From Hydrogenophaga sp. (GTDB lineage Bacteria; Pseudomonadota; Gammaproteobacteria; Burkholderiales; Burkholderiaceae_C): 64,000 bases of DNA. Shown piece by piece: positions 16,689 to 25,462 of the stretch (its first letter is position 1; each line of letters starts with the position of its first letter). The translations under genes were made by a program, and so were the position numbers. The notes under the pieces were generated by a model. The model was not told the DNA's origin. It worked only from the letters and a program-made list of their open reading frames with translations, and made no database searches. Location: NCBI RefSeq assembly GCF_030651625.1, contig NZ_JAUSCF010000017.1, positions 1-64,000 of the forward strand, written 5' to 3'.

Positions 16689-16752
16689 GGCGGGTTGTCT
16701 TTGGTTGGTTTAGGGCCTGTTAACACCATTTTTTCAAGATGCGTTGCAGCGG

Positions 16753-18414
16753 TCATGCGGGGTGCTGGTGCTTCCCGGACTTGTGAGTGGCCGGGCCGGT
16801 GGCCGGCATTGAGTTGCGCAGCGCGTGCAGGCGCGCGAGCAGTGCCTCGTCGGTCACGCTCACCGTGGCAACCTGACCCGCGTAAACCAGCCCTTCATTG
16901 CCATCCAGGGTGATCACATCGCCCTCGGCAAATTCGCGCTGGTCGATAAAGACACGGCGGTTGGCCTCGTCAATATGCAAAGCGCTGCAAGCGACGAGGC
17001 AGACCTTGTTCATCTGCCTGGCCACCACCGCAGCGTGCGAGGTTCGTGCCCCTCGCTGGGTCAGCAGGCCAGCGGCGGCGTCCAGCGCGGCAATGTCGCT
17101 CGTCTGGGCGTCATGCCGGACCAGAATCACCGACGCACCGGCAGCGGAACGTTCCTGGGCACGCTCGGTATCCAGCGCAATTTCACCGCTGACCACGCCA
17201 TTGCAGGCAGACATGGCTTGTGCTAGAGGGGTCACAGGTGCGCCCCCTGGTTTGTCTGCGTCGCGCGCCACCAGTCGCAGCGTGGACAGGTCAGCGTCCG
17301 TCAGCGAGTGGGTTCGTGCCATGGCCTGCTTGGCATCGATCAGGCCTTCGTCAAGCAGGTCCAGCGCAATGCAGGCAGCCGCCAGGGGCGTGCGCTTGCC
17401 GGAGCGCGTCTGCAGCATGAAGAGCGCACCGTCCTGCACGGTGAATTCGAAGTCCTGCATGTCTTCGAAGGCTTGTTCCAGGCGTTGTGCGGTGGCCTGC
17501 AGTTCGCTCCATGCGTCTGGCGCAGTCTGGGCCAGGACTTCGTGGCCGTGCGCGTTGCGCTGACCTGCGACCACGTCTTCGCCCTGGGCGTTGGCAAGAA
17601 AATCAACCCAGATGGCCTTCGCTCCACTGGTCGGGTTGCGCGTGAAGCCCACGCCTGCACCCGAATGACAACCTGTGTTGCCGAACACCATCCTCTGTAT
17701 GGTCACTGCCGTGCCCATGGCGGCGTCGATGCCGTGCAGCTCGCGGTAGGTCCTGGCTTTGGGCAACTGCCACGATGCAAACACGGCTTTCACTGCCCCG
17801 CTGATCTGAGCGCGCACGTCTTGCGGAAAAGGCTCGCGAGCGTGCTCCAGGTAGATGGAGAGGAACCGCTGGCTCAAATCGCGCAGTTCGCTGAAGTCCA
17901 GCAGCCTTTCGTCCCGCCCCTGTGTGATGCGCCCGATCTCTTCCTCAAAGAGAGCGCCTGGAAGCTGGGCAACCACTTCGCCGTAGGTGGCAATCAGGCG
18001 GCGGTAGGCGTCCCAGACCAGGCGTGGATTGCCGGTCTGGCGCAAGAGGCCGGGCAGTGTGGCATCGCACAGTCCCACGTTGAGCAATGTCTCCATCATG
18101 CCCGGCATGGACACCGGGGCACCCGAGCGCACGGAGACGATCAATGGCTGCCGCGGATCGCCAAACACCATGCCGGTTGCCGATTCCAGGGTGGGCAAGC
18201 CGACGCTGAACAGCGGCAGCATGCAGTCCTCAGGGGCACGGGTGAAGTGGGTACCGATCACCAGTGCATGAGGCACCGGCAAACCGATGGTGGACATGCG
18301 CAGCAGATTGTGCGCCTTGGAGCCCATGTTCTCGCGGGTGGGTTTGTGGTGCGGTGGTGCTTCGCCGCTGCCAACCAGGTAGAAGTGTTTGGGCCAGTGG
18401 TGCGCGGCATTCAT
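16753..18414 (-). CDS. PPDK-like phosphotransfer protein lacking the PEP/pyruvate barrel
   Basis: This 553-residue protein matches only the first two domains of pyruvate phosphate dikinase (family length about 870-900). The ATP-grasp part has GSKAHNLLRMSTIGLPVPHA, VSVRSGAPVSMPGMMETLLN and GVGFTRNPTSGAKAIWVDFL. The swivelling phosphohistidine domain has RGARTSHAAVVARQ with catalytic His460. The C-terminal TIM barrel that binds PEP/pyruvate is absent, and the protein ends in a His/Lys-rich tail. It should autophosphorylate on His460 from ATP, but the acceptor is unknown. The ATG overlaps the upstream gene's TGA (ATGA, 18411-18414), so translation of the two is probably coupled. Confidence 0.85.
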   Translation of the reverse strand: MNAAHHWPKHFYLVGSGEAPPHHKPTRENMGSKAHNLLRMSTIGLPVPHALVIGTHFTRAPEDCMLPLFSVGLPTLESATGMVFGDPRQPLIVSVRSGAPVSMPGMMETLLNVGLCDATLPGLLRQTGNPRLVWDAYRRLIATYGEVVAQLPGALFEEEIGRITQGRDERLLDFSELRDLSQRFLSIYLEHAREPFPQDVRAQISGAVKAVFASWQLPKARTYRELHGIDAAMGTAVTIQRMVFGNTGCHSGAGVGFTRNPTSGAKAIWVDFLANAQGEDVVAGQRNAHGHEVLAQTAPDAWSELQATAQRLEQAFEDMQDFEFTVQDGALFMLQTRSGKRTPLAAACIALDLLDEGLIDAKQAMARTHSLTDADLSTLRLVARDADKPGGAPVTPLAQAMSACNGVVSGEIALDTERAQERSAAGASVILVRHDAQTSDIAALDAAAGLLTQRGARTSHAAVVARQMNKVCLVACSALHIDEANRRVFIDQREFAEGDVITLDGNEGLVYAGQVATVSVTDEALLARLHALRNSMPATGPATHKSGKHQHPA

Positions 18415-20387
18415 GCAGACATTCCTGACTTGTTGAAAACCAGTTTGCGAAGCGCATAGCCGGCGGTGAGCAGGCTGTCTGTGGCGCTTTCGATGGTGGC
18501 AGCCAGTTCGGTTGCAAGTGAGAGCGACGTAGGGCTTGAATGCAGGGTCTGCACGATGTGCACGCGCGCGCTGCGCAGCAAGTCGTCGCAGATGCGCTCG
18601 GCGCGCAGCATGCGCCAGAGTGCCTGCAGGAAGGCCTCGCTGTCGGCGGGGTCGTTGTGCTCGCTCATGTGACGGCCTATCTCGATGGCCTTGATCTGAT
18701 CCTGTATGGCGGCCAATGTGGTGTCGGCCAGTTCGCACAACACCGCATTCACAGCTGGTGGCAGGCCGGCCAGAGGTTGCGTCAGCGTGATGCTGTGAAT
18801 GAAGGCGGCTTCTTCCAGGGCATCGGCGATGTCGTCCATCTCGTCGAGCAACTGCACCATGGGTAGCCAGCGGGGTTGGCGTTCTGCCCGGCGCCGCGCT
18901 TCCATGAGAACGTGGTCCGCCTTGCGCTCCCAGTCTTTGGCACGCAGTACACCGTCTTCTGTGGTTTTTGCGAATTCAAGGGCTTCACTCAATGCAAGTG
19001 CAAGCGCATGGCAGAAGGCGGCATGTTCGGCCAGCAGGTCGTATTCAAAGGTGCGACGCTGAAGCACCCGAGCCAGCAGAAGTCTGGCTTCGTCAGCGAT
19101 CAGCGCGACAGGTTGCTGCTCACGCAGTTTGATGCTGGCCACACGCAACAGGTCCTGCAGAAAAGACTGGGTGGCGGCTTCGCCCAGGATGTGATCGAGC
19201 CGGTCGCCGATGCGAAATGCCTCTCCATCCACCGCTTGCATCGCTTCATAGATGAGCTGCTCGCCTCCGGCGAGCAGCCAGGCCATGTGACCCAGGTCCT
19301 GTTCAGCGGCATAACGAAGCACCGCGATGGCCACCGGCTTGCGCACGAAAGCCTGCAGTCGCTTGCGGGCGCGGTTCCAGTCGATCACGAAGACGATGCG
19401 CGAGGACGCGGCCTCCAGCACTTCCATCAGCGCCTCGTCGTCAGCGGCCTCGAAGACCGCATTGCCCACCTGATACGGCTTCCCCTGGTTCAGTCCATCC
19501 GTCGTGCGGGGCGCGAACACGGTCCATTCGAACCCGATGCTCTCCAGCATCTGGCGAAAGAATTCGAAGCGGGCTGCGTGCAGATCCGAGTAGGTGAGGT
19601 GGACCGTGCGCTTCTCCACTTCCATCACCAACACGTGTGCGTCATTGGTTCCGATGTCGTTCTGGATCAGAAGCCGCTCGCCATTTCGGGTGACGGCGGT
19701 GTCCAGACCCGGGTGGTTGAACTTCAAAGAGGCGGTGCGTGCGAGGCCGCGCATGAACGCACGGATCAGTGGGCGGTCACCATCTTCCACCTGCCAGACG
19801 TGGGCCCCATCCACATCTTCTGTGGCAACGGCGACTGCCATGGCATTGAGCCGCTTGTGCAGGTCCATCACCAGCAGATGGAAGCTGTCGCTTCCGTGTC
19901 GATTGCCGTGTGTCAGGTCGTTCAGCGCCTGTTGGCTCAAGCCTTCCTCGTCGTTGAGCTCTTCGATTTTCTTGAGCCAGTGGTCGCGTCTCGCCGACAG
20001 GGCCGGGTCACTTGTTTCTGCGATGTCGCAAAGCGGCCTGGCCATGATGCTCAGGTCGCTGGCAAGTGCCTCCAGCCACAGAGACAACTGGGGAACGATC
20101 AGGGTCTGGTCTTGCAGATAGGCGGTCGTCGCGACATCCTTGAGCCAGGTCGCGTCGCGCAGGCCCAGGTGGGCGACTTCGCGCGTCCAGTCCACCGCGG
20201 TGGATGCGGGGTTGGCCGCACGCTGCGCAGACGACTGAAGAACGGACAGATAGAGCTTGAGACGGTCATTGGCCTGCAGGGCGGCCTTGATCCAGGCGGG
20301 CAGCAACAATGTGGACTGCCCGAGTGAGGCCACTGCACTTTCTTTTTCCACACGATTCCCGACATGAATTGGTACCCTTCGGATCAT
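18411..20387 (-). CDS. Large partner protein with DUF47/PhoU-like helical C-terminus
   Basis: This 658-residue protein has no recognised N-terminal family. Residues about 1-220 are helical and Ala/Leu/Asp-rich. A middle part (about 220-360) contains beta-like segments such as HVLVMEVEKRTVHLTYSDLH and VFAPRTTDGLNQG. The C-terminal 180 residues resemble DUF47/PhoU-type bundles: KDWERKADHVLMEARRRAER with LLDEMDDIADALEEAAFIHS, where E/D-x3-D patterns bind metal or phosphate in relatives. No signal or membrane segment is seen. It is the first gene of a unit with the PPDK-like protein and possibly MaoC-Pta. It is a candidate acceptor or regulator for the PPDK-like phosphohistidine. Confidence 0.7.
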   Translation of the reverse strand: MIRRVPIHVGNRVEKESAVASLGQSTLLLPAWIKAALQANDRLKLYLSVLQSSAQRAANPASTAVDWTREVAHLGLRDATWLKDVATTAYLQDQTLIVPQLSLWLEALASDLSIMARPLCDIAETSDPALSARRDHWLKKIEELNDEEGLSQQALNDLTHGNRHGSDSFHLLVMDLHKRLNAMAVAVATEDVDGAHVWQVEDGDRPLIRAFMRGLARTASLKFNHPGLDTAVTRNGERLLIQNDIGTNDAHVLVMEVEKRTVHLTYSDLHAARFEFFRQMLESIGFEWTVFAPRTTDGLNQGKPYQVGNAVFEAADDEALMEVLEAASSRIVFVIDWNRARKRLQAFVRKPVAIAVLRYAAEQDLGHMAWLLAGGEQLIYEAMQAVDGEAFRIGDRLDHILGEAATQSFLQDLLRVASIKLREQQPVALIADEARLLLARVLQRRTFEYDLLAEHAAFCHALALALSEALEFAKTTEDGVLRAKDWERKADHVLMEARRRAERQPRWLPMVQLLDEMDDIADALEEAAFIHSITLTQPLAGLPPAVNAVLCELADTTLAAIQDQIKAIEIGRHMSEHNDPADSEAFLQALWRMLRAERICDDLLRSARVHIVQTLHSSPTSLSLATELAATIESATDSLLTAGYALRKLVFNKSGMSA

Positions 20388-20763
20388 TCAGAAGACATGT
20401 GGCAACGTGGTGACAAACTTGTATCAGTCGGCCTTCATCGATTCCATGGAAGGCGCCTGTTGCTGTGGGTTCGCGATCCCGCACCGCGCGGAGATTGCCT
20501 ATGGGACGCGGCACGTGACAAGAAAAGCGATTGCAGTGCCGATCTTCCTGCCCGATTCACCTGCGATCAGGTGGATGGGGACAGCCACGAGCACCCCGAC
20601 GCCAGACCTGTCGGACAGCACGTGCCCAGCTGATCCTGATTGACACACGGGGCTCGATCATCGGCTGGCTGAGCGTCGCACCGCAAACACCTTTTCGGCA
20701 GGGCCGCAGGTGGAACAGTTCACCCATTCGGGGCAACCTCGAGAGATTGGTCAAAAGGGGAGG
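20388..20763. other. Gene-poor stretch upstream of the 658-residue gene
   Basis: Between the divergent start at 20387 and the phoX terminator there is no gene I can support. Open frames at 20364-20633 and 20407-20643 on the plus strand lack recognisable sequence and ribosome binding sites and differ in frame. The region must hold the promoter for the minus-strand 20387 gene, but no consensus stands out. Confidence 0.5.
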
Positions 20764-20789
20764 AAAAAAAGAGCGGCCGAAGCCGCTCT
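20764..20789 (-). terminator. Intrinsic terminator of phoX
   Basis: Read on the minus strand, AGAGCGGC-TTCG-GCCGCTCT is a perfect 8-bp stem with a stable UUCG tetraloop, followed by a run of seven T. It lies 30 bp beyond the phoX stop codon. Confidence 0.92.
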
Positions 20790-20818
20790 GACATCTCTCG
20801 CAACTCAAACCCAATGGG

Positions 20819-22864
20819 TCAGGTACCGATCACTCCGCCATCGTCCTTTGTAATGACAATGGTTGCAGAGCGGCCATAGGGTCCCATGTTGGGCCAGGTA
20901 CCCGTCATCTTGCCGGCAGCAAAGTCGTCGGCCGACGTGGTGGCACCGGGGTGCTGCACGTTGACGAACATGGTTCTTCCGTCTGGCGTGGTGATCACGC
21001 CGGTGATCTCCTGCCCGACCGGGCCCACCAGAAAGCGCTTGAGCTCGTTGGTGCGCGGGTCCGCACACAGCATCTGGTTGTTGCCGAACTGGGCGTAGTC
21101 GCCCTTGTTCATGGCGTTCTCGCTGGTGTCGGTCTGGATCCACAGGCGGCCTTCCTTGTCGAACCAGAGACCATCGGGGCTGTTGAATATCTGGTCCTTG
21201 TTCAGGGGCTTGCCGGCGAACTGTGAGTCGTTTTCTGGACCTGCCAACAGGAAGATGTCCCAGTTGAACCGGGTGGACGCAGGATCATTCCCGCCTTCGG
21301 TCCAGCGGATGATGTGGCCCCAGCGGCTCTTCTCACGCGGGTTGGCTTTGTTGGTTTCGGTGCGCCCGCTGTTGTTGGTCAGGGTGAAGTACACCTGGCC
21401 ATTCCTGGGGTCGATCGTGCCCCACTCCGGGCGGTCCATCCTGGTTGCACCCACGGTGTCGGCTGCCAGGCGGGTGTTGATCAGCACATCGGCCTGGCTG
21501 CTGAATCGGAACGGAGTCAGCGGGCCCTGACCAAACACCAGCGGCAACCACGCGCCCGATCCGTCATCGTTGAACCTGGCCACGTACAGCGTGCCTTCGT
21601 CCAGCAGTGCGCCGTTGGCCACGCCACGGGACTTCTGGTAGACCCCCTTGGAGACGAATTTGTAGATGTATTCGTTGGTGGCGTCATCGCCAGAGTAGCA
21701 GACCACCGGTTTACCCTCGATTCCTGGCTGGAACACCACGCCCTCATGCGCAAAGCGGCCAAGCGCCGTGCGCTTGACGGGCGTGCTCCCAGGGTTGAAG
21801 GGGTCGACTTCCACCATCCAGCCGAACCCATTGGCTTCATTGCGGTAGTCCTGCGTAGGGCTGGCACCTTTTGCCGTCACATCAAAGCGGGAAAACTCAT
21901 CTGTGCCGGTGTCGGCAAGTTCCCAGCCGTAGCGTGAGGCGGCTGGTTTGCTGTCGTTGCTGCGCACACCATAGCGCGACTGTTCGCGGGTGCGTCCATT
22001 GGCGCTCACTTTGTTGATGAAGTAGCCGGCCCAGTTCTCCTCGGCCATCATGTAGGTGTTCCACGGCGTGACACCGTGAGCGCAGTTGTTGAGCGTGCCA
22101 CGGGTGCGGGTGCCGTCGGGGCTGTGCAGGGTCTTGACGAAATCGGTACCACGCACCGGACCACTGAACTCCATCGGTGTAGCGCCAGTGATTCGGCGGT
22201 TGAACTTGCCTGGCACAACGCTCCACTGGCCGTTACCGCCCTTGCGAATGTGTACCACCGACACGCCGTGACCGTTGATTTCCTTGCGGCACTCGTCGGC
22301 CGGTCGCTTGCCATTCACCAGCGCAGGCACCCCGTTGCGATCCAGCTTCTGGCCCACGGCGCTGGCATGCATGTAGCGCGGCTCCACGTATTCGTGGTTC
22401 AGCACCAGCAAGCCTTCCGTCGAACTGCCGCTGTACGGGTCCTTGCCTTCGATAGGGAAGAAATGCATGCCGTCGTGATGGCTGCCCACCTGGTTGGCCT
22501 GGTCGGCGCCGGTGTTCTTCATCGGGTCGAACGCCGGCATGTTGCCGGAGATGGGTGTTCCCCAGGGGATGAAACTTTGCACCTTGTAGCCCTTGGGCAC
22601 CACCACGGTGTCTGCGCTGCTGACCGATACGGCCTCGAAACCGATGAGTTTGCCGCCTGAACCGCCCGTAGTGGCCGCACAACCGGTCAGACCTACGCCG
22701 CCGAACAAGGCGGTGATCGAGGCACCCAGGCCTCCCCTGAGGGCGCTTCGCCGACTCAGGTTGGCCTTGAGAACATCTTCAAAATGGCGGTTGCTGCTGG
22801 GGTTGGACATCGGCTCGTCGCCGTCGCCGTTGTCAATGATCAGATTGCCTGGAAGTTGGGACAT
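20819..22864 (-). CDS. phoX: PhoX-family alkaline phosphatase (Tat-exported)
   Basis: This 681-residue protein carries a twin-arginine signal, NLSRRSALRGGLG, followed by a hydrophobic core ending in GLTGC, which may also be a lipobox. The mature part shows PhoX blocks: NQVGSHHDGMHFFPI, LVLNHEYVEPRYM, NCAHGVTPWNTYMMAEENW, and a C-terminal DGLWFDKEGRLWIQTDTSE. PhoX enzymes are calcium/iron phosphomonoesterases secreted folded through Tat and induced by phosphate starvation. ATG 22864 is chosen because the upstream frame reads through promoter DNA. A possible Pho box lies at 22920-22937 and a strong terminator follows the gene. Confidence 0.9.
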   Translation of the reverse strand: MSQLPGNLIIDNGDGDEPMSNPSSNRHFEDVLKANLSRRSALRGGLGASITALFGGVGLTGCAATTGGSGGKLIGFEAVSVSSADTVVVPKGYKVQSFIPWGTPISGNMPAFDPMKNTGADQANQVGSHHDGMHFFPIEGKDPYSGSSTEGLLVLNHEYVEPRYMHASAVGQKLDRNGVPALVNGKRPADECRKEINGHGVSVVHIRKGGNGQWSVVPGKFNRRITGATPMEFSGPVRGTDFVKTLHSPDGTRTRGTLNNCAHGVTPWNTYMMAEENWAGYFINKVSANGRTREQSRYGVRSNDSKPAASRYGWELADTGTDEFSRFDVTAKGASPTQDYRNEANGFGWMVEVDPFNPGSTPVKRTALGRFAHEGVVFQPGIEGKPVVCYSGDDATNEYIYKFVSKGVYQKSRGVANGALLDEGTLYVARFNDDGSGAWLPLVFGQGPLTPFRFSSQADVLINTRLAADTVGATRMDRPEWGTIDPRNGQVYFTLTNNSGRTETNKANPREKSRWGHIIRWTEGGNDPASTRFNWDIFLLAGPENDSQFAGKPLNKDQIFNSPDGLWFDKEGRLWIQTDTSENAMNKGDYAQFGNNQMLCADPRTNELKRFLVGPVGQEITGVITTPDGRTMFVNVQHPGATTSADDFAAGKMTGTWPNMGPYGRSATIVITKDDGGVIGT

Positions 22865-22919
22865 GGGGTGAGGTCTTGTTAACTTGAGGTTGAAAGCGAC
22901 ATGAATGTAGGCGTTGCGT

Positions 22920-22937
22920 TTGACAAACGCGTGAAAG
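22920..22937 (-). promoter_or_regulatory. Possible Pho box upstream of phoX
   Basis: On the minus strand, CTTTCAC-GCGT-TTGTCAA matches the PhoB direct-repeat layout (two 7-bp units similar to CTGTCAT separated by 4 bp) with one and two mismatches. A TACATT -10-like element follows 12 bp downstream. It sits about 56 bp before the phoX ATG. The match is by eye only. Confidence 0.4.
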
Positions 22938-23125
22938 TCACCGAGAAACGTTGCACGTGCCCCCGTTTGTGTCAGTGCCTGGTTGATTGGCAACCTGTCC
23001 TGGCAGAACCGGTAAGGCCCAGCATGCCCACCCACCGCGCAGGTGTGGGTGATCAGGCGAGCCCAGAGTCTGCGCTGACGGCTTTTTCAGGCGTTTGTGT
23101 TTTTCACTGCTTCAAGGAACCCTAC

Positions 23126-24025
23126 ATGCCAACGTTCGAGACGCTCCAGATCGACAAAGACCAGCAAAACCCTCGGGTGGCCCGTCTGCTCCTGAACAGA
23201 CCCGAGCGGCTCAATGCCATCAGCGACGAAATGCCGCGCGAGATCAGGGAGGCGGTCCAGTGGGCGAACGCTGACGATGAAGTGCACGTCATCATGGTGG
23301 AAGGGGCAGGCAAGGGATTCTGCGGTGGCTACGACCTCACCGGATACGCCGAGCAACGGATGGAGCACCCTTGCCAGCAGGAGAAAACTCCCTGGGATCC
23401 CATGGTGGACTACGCCTGCATGAAGCAGAACACCGAGGATTTCATGGCCCTGTGGAAGAGCGCAAAGCCCACCATCGCCAAAGTGCACGGCGCTGCGGCC
23501 GCCGGGGGAAGCGATATCGCCATGTGCTGCGACCTGCTGGTCATGGCAGACAACGCACGCATCGGTTACATGCCCACCCGGGTCTGGGGCTGCCCGACCA
23601 CCGCGATGTGGACGTACCGCCTGGGCCCCATGCGAGCGAAACAGATGATGTTCACTGGCGACCTCATTGATGGCAAGACGGCGGCGGAGTGGGGGCTCGC
23701 AACCCTGTCGGTGCCGGCAGAAGAACTGGATGCTGCCGCCATGAAGCTAGCGGCAAGGATCGCAGGTGTTCCGCGCGCCCAGCTGGCCATGCACAAGATG
23801 GTGGTGAATCAGGTCATGCTGAACATGGGGCTGGAGCAGACCCAGATGATGGCCACTGTGTTTGACGGAATCACCCGTCACAACCCTGAAGGCCTGTGGT
23901 TCCGCCGGCAGGCACAGGCGCATGGCTTCAAGTCCGCCATCGAATGGCGCGACAGCGGACGGCCGATTCCGGAAGGTGACGAGGCGAGAGCATTGATTCG
24001 AGAGATGGAAGATCGTCGCTTGTGA
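23126..24025 (+). CDS. Enoyl-CoA hydratase/isomerase family protein
   Basis: This 299-residue crotonase-fold protein shows the acyl-CoA-binding [16 protein letters not shown] near the start, the first oxyanion loop [14 protein letters not shown] and the second oxyanion helix [20 protein letters not shown]. The C-terminal region is longer than in typical 260-residue hydratases, and a roughly 20-residue insertion follows the first oxyanion loop, as in several crotonases acting on bulky CoA esters. AAGGAA precedes ATG 23126. It is divergent from phoX and not part of a visible operon, so its pathway cannot be read from context. Confidence 0.82.
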   Translation: MPTFETLQIDKDQQNPRVARLLLNRPERLNAISDEMPREIREAVQWANADDEVHVIMVEGAGKGFCGGYDLTGYAEQRMEHPCQQEKTPWDPMVDYACMKQNTEDFMALWKSAKPTIAKVHGAAAAGGSDIAMCCDLLVMADNARIGYMPTRVWGCPTTAMWTYRLGPMRAKQMMFTGDLIDGKTAAEWGLATLSVPAEELDAAAMKLAARIAGVPRAQLAMHKMVVNQVMLNMGLEQTQMMATVFDGITRHNPEGLWFRRQAQAHGFKSAIEWRDSGRPIPEGDEARALIREMEDRRL

Positions 24026-24254
24026 AAGGGATGCGCGTTTGCGCGTGTCACCAGCCTTGTGACTGGTGCGGCGGCTTGGGCAGGAGGGCTGCCTGACTTG
24101 CAGCCATGGCTCATGTCTGAGCCGGAGATGCGTGGCGTGAACACGCTGACCATTCAGCCGCACAGTGAAGTTGAAGTAAAAGCTGACGGTGTTTCGCCCT
24201 GAGGCGTGGCCATGCAAGGTTCAGGCCAAACGCTTCAGCTGCGGCTACCCACAC

Positions 24255-24656
24255 TCAGCGCCTGGGCCCCACCCTCCACCAGGCCACACCCACCGCAGCC
24301 GCGAATCCGGTGTAGGCGGCTACGAACACCCACCAGGGCGCCTCCCAGTAAAGGAGCCTGGCAAGCCAGTGCTCGATGAAGCTTTCGCGGTAGCTGTCCT
24401 GGCCGGCGATGCGCCGCAGGTTCTGCTCCCATATGGTGAGCGGGCACAACTGCCCCAGCCAGGCCTGTGCGGCAATGAAGACCATCAGGGCCAGATGGCT
24501 CAGGCGCAACCCGAAATGACGCACCCAGCGCCAACCGAACACGCCCCCCATCAGCACCAGCGGCAGCAGGCCGACCACGAACAGCACGATGCCCATGTGC
24601 AACGCCAGCAGGGCGTCGGCCAGCATCTGTGCTTGAGTGGGGGTCAGGGAGGGCAT
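24255..24656 (-). CDS. DUF2784 integral membrane protein
   Basis: This 133-residue protein has four hydrophobic segments (about 16-39, 49-66, 97-105 and 107-123) and the DUF2784 signature region around HMGIVLFVVGLLPLVLMGG and LCPLTIWEQNLRR, followed by FIEHWLARLLYW. The family is widespread in proteobacteria, is always a small membrane protein, and has no established function. It is 39 bp downstream of the PH-like protein gene on the same strand. Confidence 0.8.
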   Translation of the reverse strand: MPSLTPTQAQMLADALLALHMGIVLFVVGLLPLVLMGGVFGWRWVRHFGLRLSHLALMVFIAAQAWLGQLCPLTIWEQNLRRIAGQDSYRESFIEHWLARLLYWEAPWWVFVAAYTGFAAAVGVAWWRVGPRR

Positions 24657-24695
24657 CCCCGATGGTAGGCTCCCAACAGTGCAAGCGGGCGTGGT

Positions 24696-25289
24696 TTACG
24701 CCGCTTCGGTCGCGTGCTGCTGGCCGTCGATGCGGGCGCGGGCCGCGGCCTGCAGCAGCAGTTGTTGTGCTTCAGCCTCGCTTTGGGCGAGCAGGGGCTG
24801 AGCGCGCAGCGCGAGATCGGCGAAGGCATGCAGGGCGTGTGCGTGTGCTTCTTCGGTCAGAGCGGTCTGGGCCAAGCTGCGGGTCCCGTCCGACCCGGCG
24901 GGGCGACCAAGGGCACGCAGCGCCAGCACCGCAAACGTCTGCGGCACACCATAGACAGCCAGGCGCGCATCCGGGAGCAGTGCGCGCAGACTGTGGCCGT
25001 AGCGGCCTTCCTCTGCCTCTACCCGTTCAATGTTCTGGCGGTCGAATTTGCGCACGCCAGGATGCTTGCCGGTGCTGACCACCAGCAGCGACTGCGTGGT
25101 GACCACCCAGATCGAGCGGCCGGCGCCCACGGCGCGACCCGTGGCGTACGCACAAACGGCTTCATTCCGGTTGAGGTGGTTGCGAATGAGGTCCACGTCG
25201 GCGTGTCGGAGCAGCTTGTGGGCGCTGGGGTCGTGACCTTCGAACAGGATTTCCAGTTGATCGTTGTAGTCGCGGAAGAAGTTGAACAT
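24696..25289 (-). CDS. Cytoplasmic protein with YokE-like PH domain
   Basis: This 197-residue protein starts at ATG 25289, giving MFNFFRDYNDQLEILF; the frame is open further upstream. Residues about 40-110 look like a bacterial PH-type beta-sandwich: VCAYATGRAVGAGRSIWVVT, LLVVSTGKHPGVRKF and RVEAEEGRYGHSLRALL. The C-terminal 70 residues are an Ala/Leu/Gln-rich helix. No catalytic motif is visible. PH-like domains of this sort usually bind partners or lipids. Function unknown. Confidence 0.6.
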   Translation of the reverse strand: MFNFFRDYNDQLEILFEGHDPSAHKLLRHADVDLIRNHLNRNEAVCAYATGRAVGAGRSIWVVTTQSLLVVSTGKHPGVRKFDRQNIERVEAEEGRYGHSLRALLPDARLAVYGVPQTFAVLALRALGRPAGSDGTRSLAQTALTEEAHAHALHAFADLALRAQPLLAQSEAEAQQLLLQAAARARIDGQQHATEAA

Positions 25290-25407
25290 CGGGGCTTTGA
25301 CATTGCAGGGCAAGATGGCCAGTGTCCCTACTTTCGCCAATCCTCGCGCTTCTTGCCGGCCTGGGGTTTCAAGGGGAATTCAGGAAATGGCCAGGCCACC
25401 GGCAGGC

Positions 25408-25442
25408 AAAAAAATGCCGCCGGCACTGTGGCGCCGGCGGCA
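25408..25442 (-). terminator. Intrinsic terminator of the liv operon
   Basis: On the minus strand TGCCGCCGGC-GCCACAGT-GCCGGCGGCA forms a perfect 10-bp stem followed by seven T. It lies 20 bp beyond the livK stop codon. Confidence 0.92.
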
Positions 25443-25462
25443 GAGAACAACAGCTTGGAGGC

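Noticed and set aside
16689-16752. Possible insertion-sequence end (GGGCCTGTTAACACC)
   Set aside because: There is a short palindrome TGTTAACA but no matching inverted end or target duplication nearby, so I did not call it mobile.
17308-20327. Long plus-strand open frames (383 and 483 codons)
   Set aside because: They are mirror frames of the PPDK-like and DUF47-like genes; the minus-strand products have clear family motifs, and these do not.
20407-20643. 78-codon plus-strand frame with Cys residues
   Set aside because: It overlaps another open frame in a different register, lacks a ribosome binding site and resembles no family.
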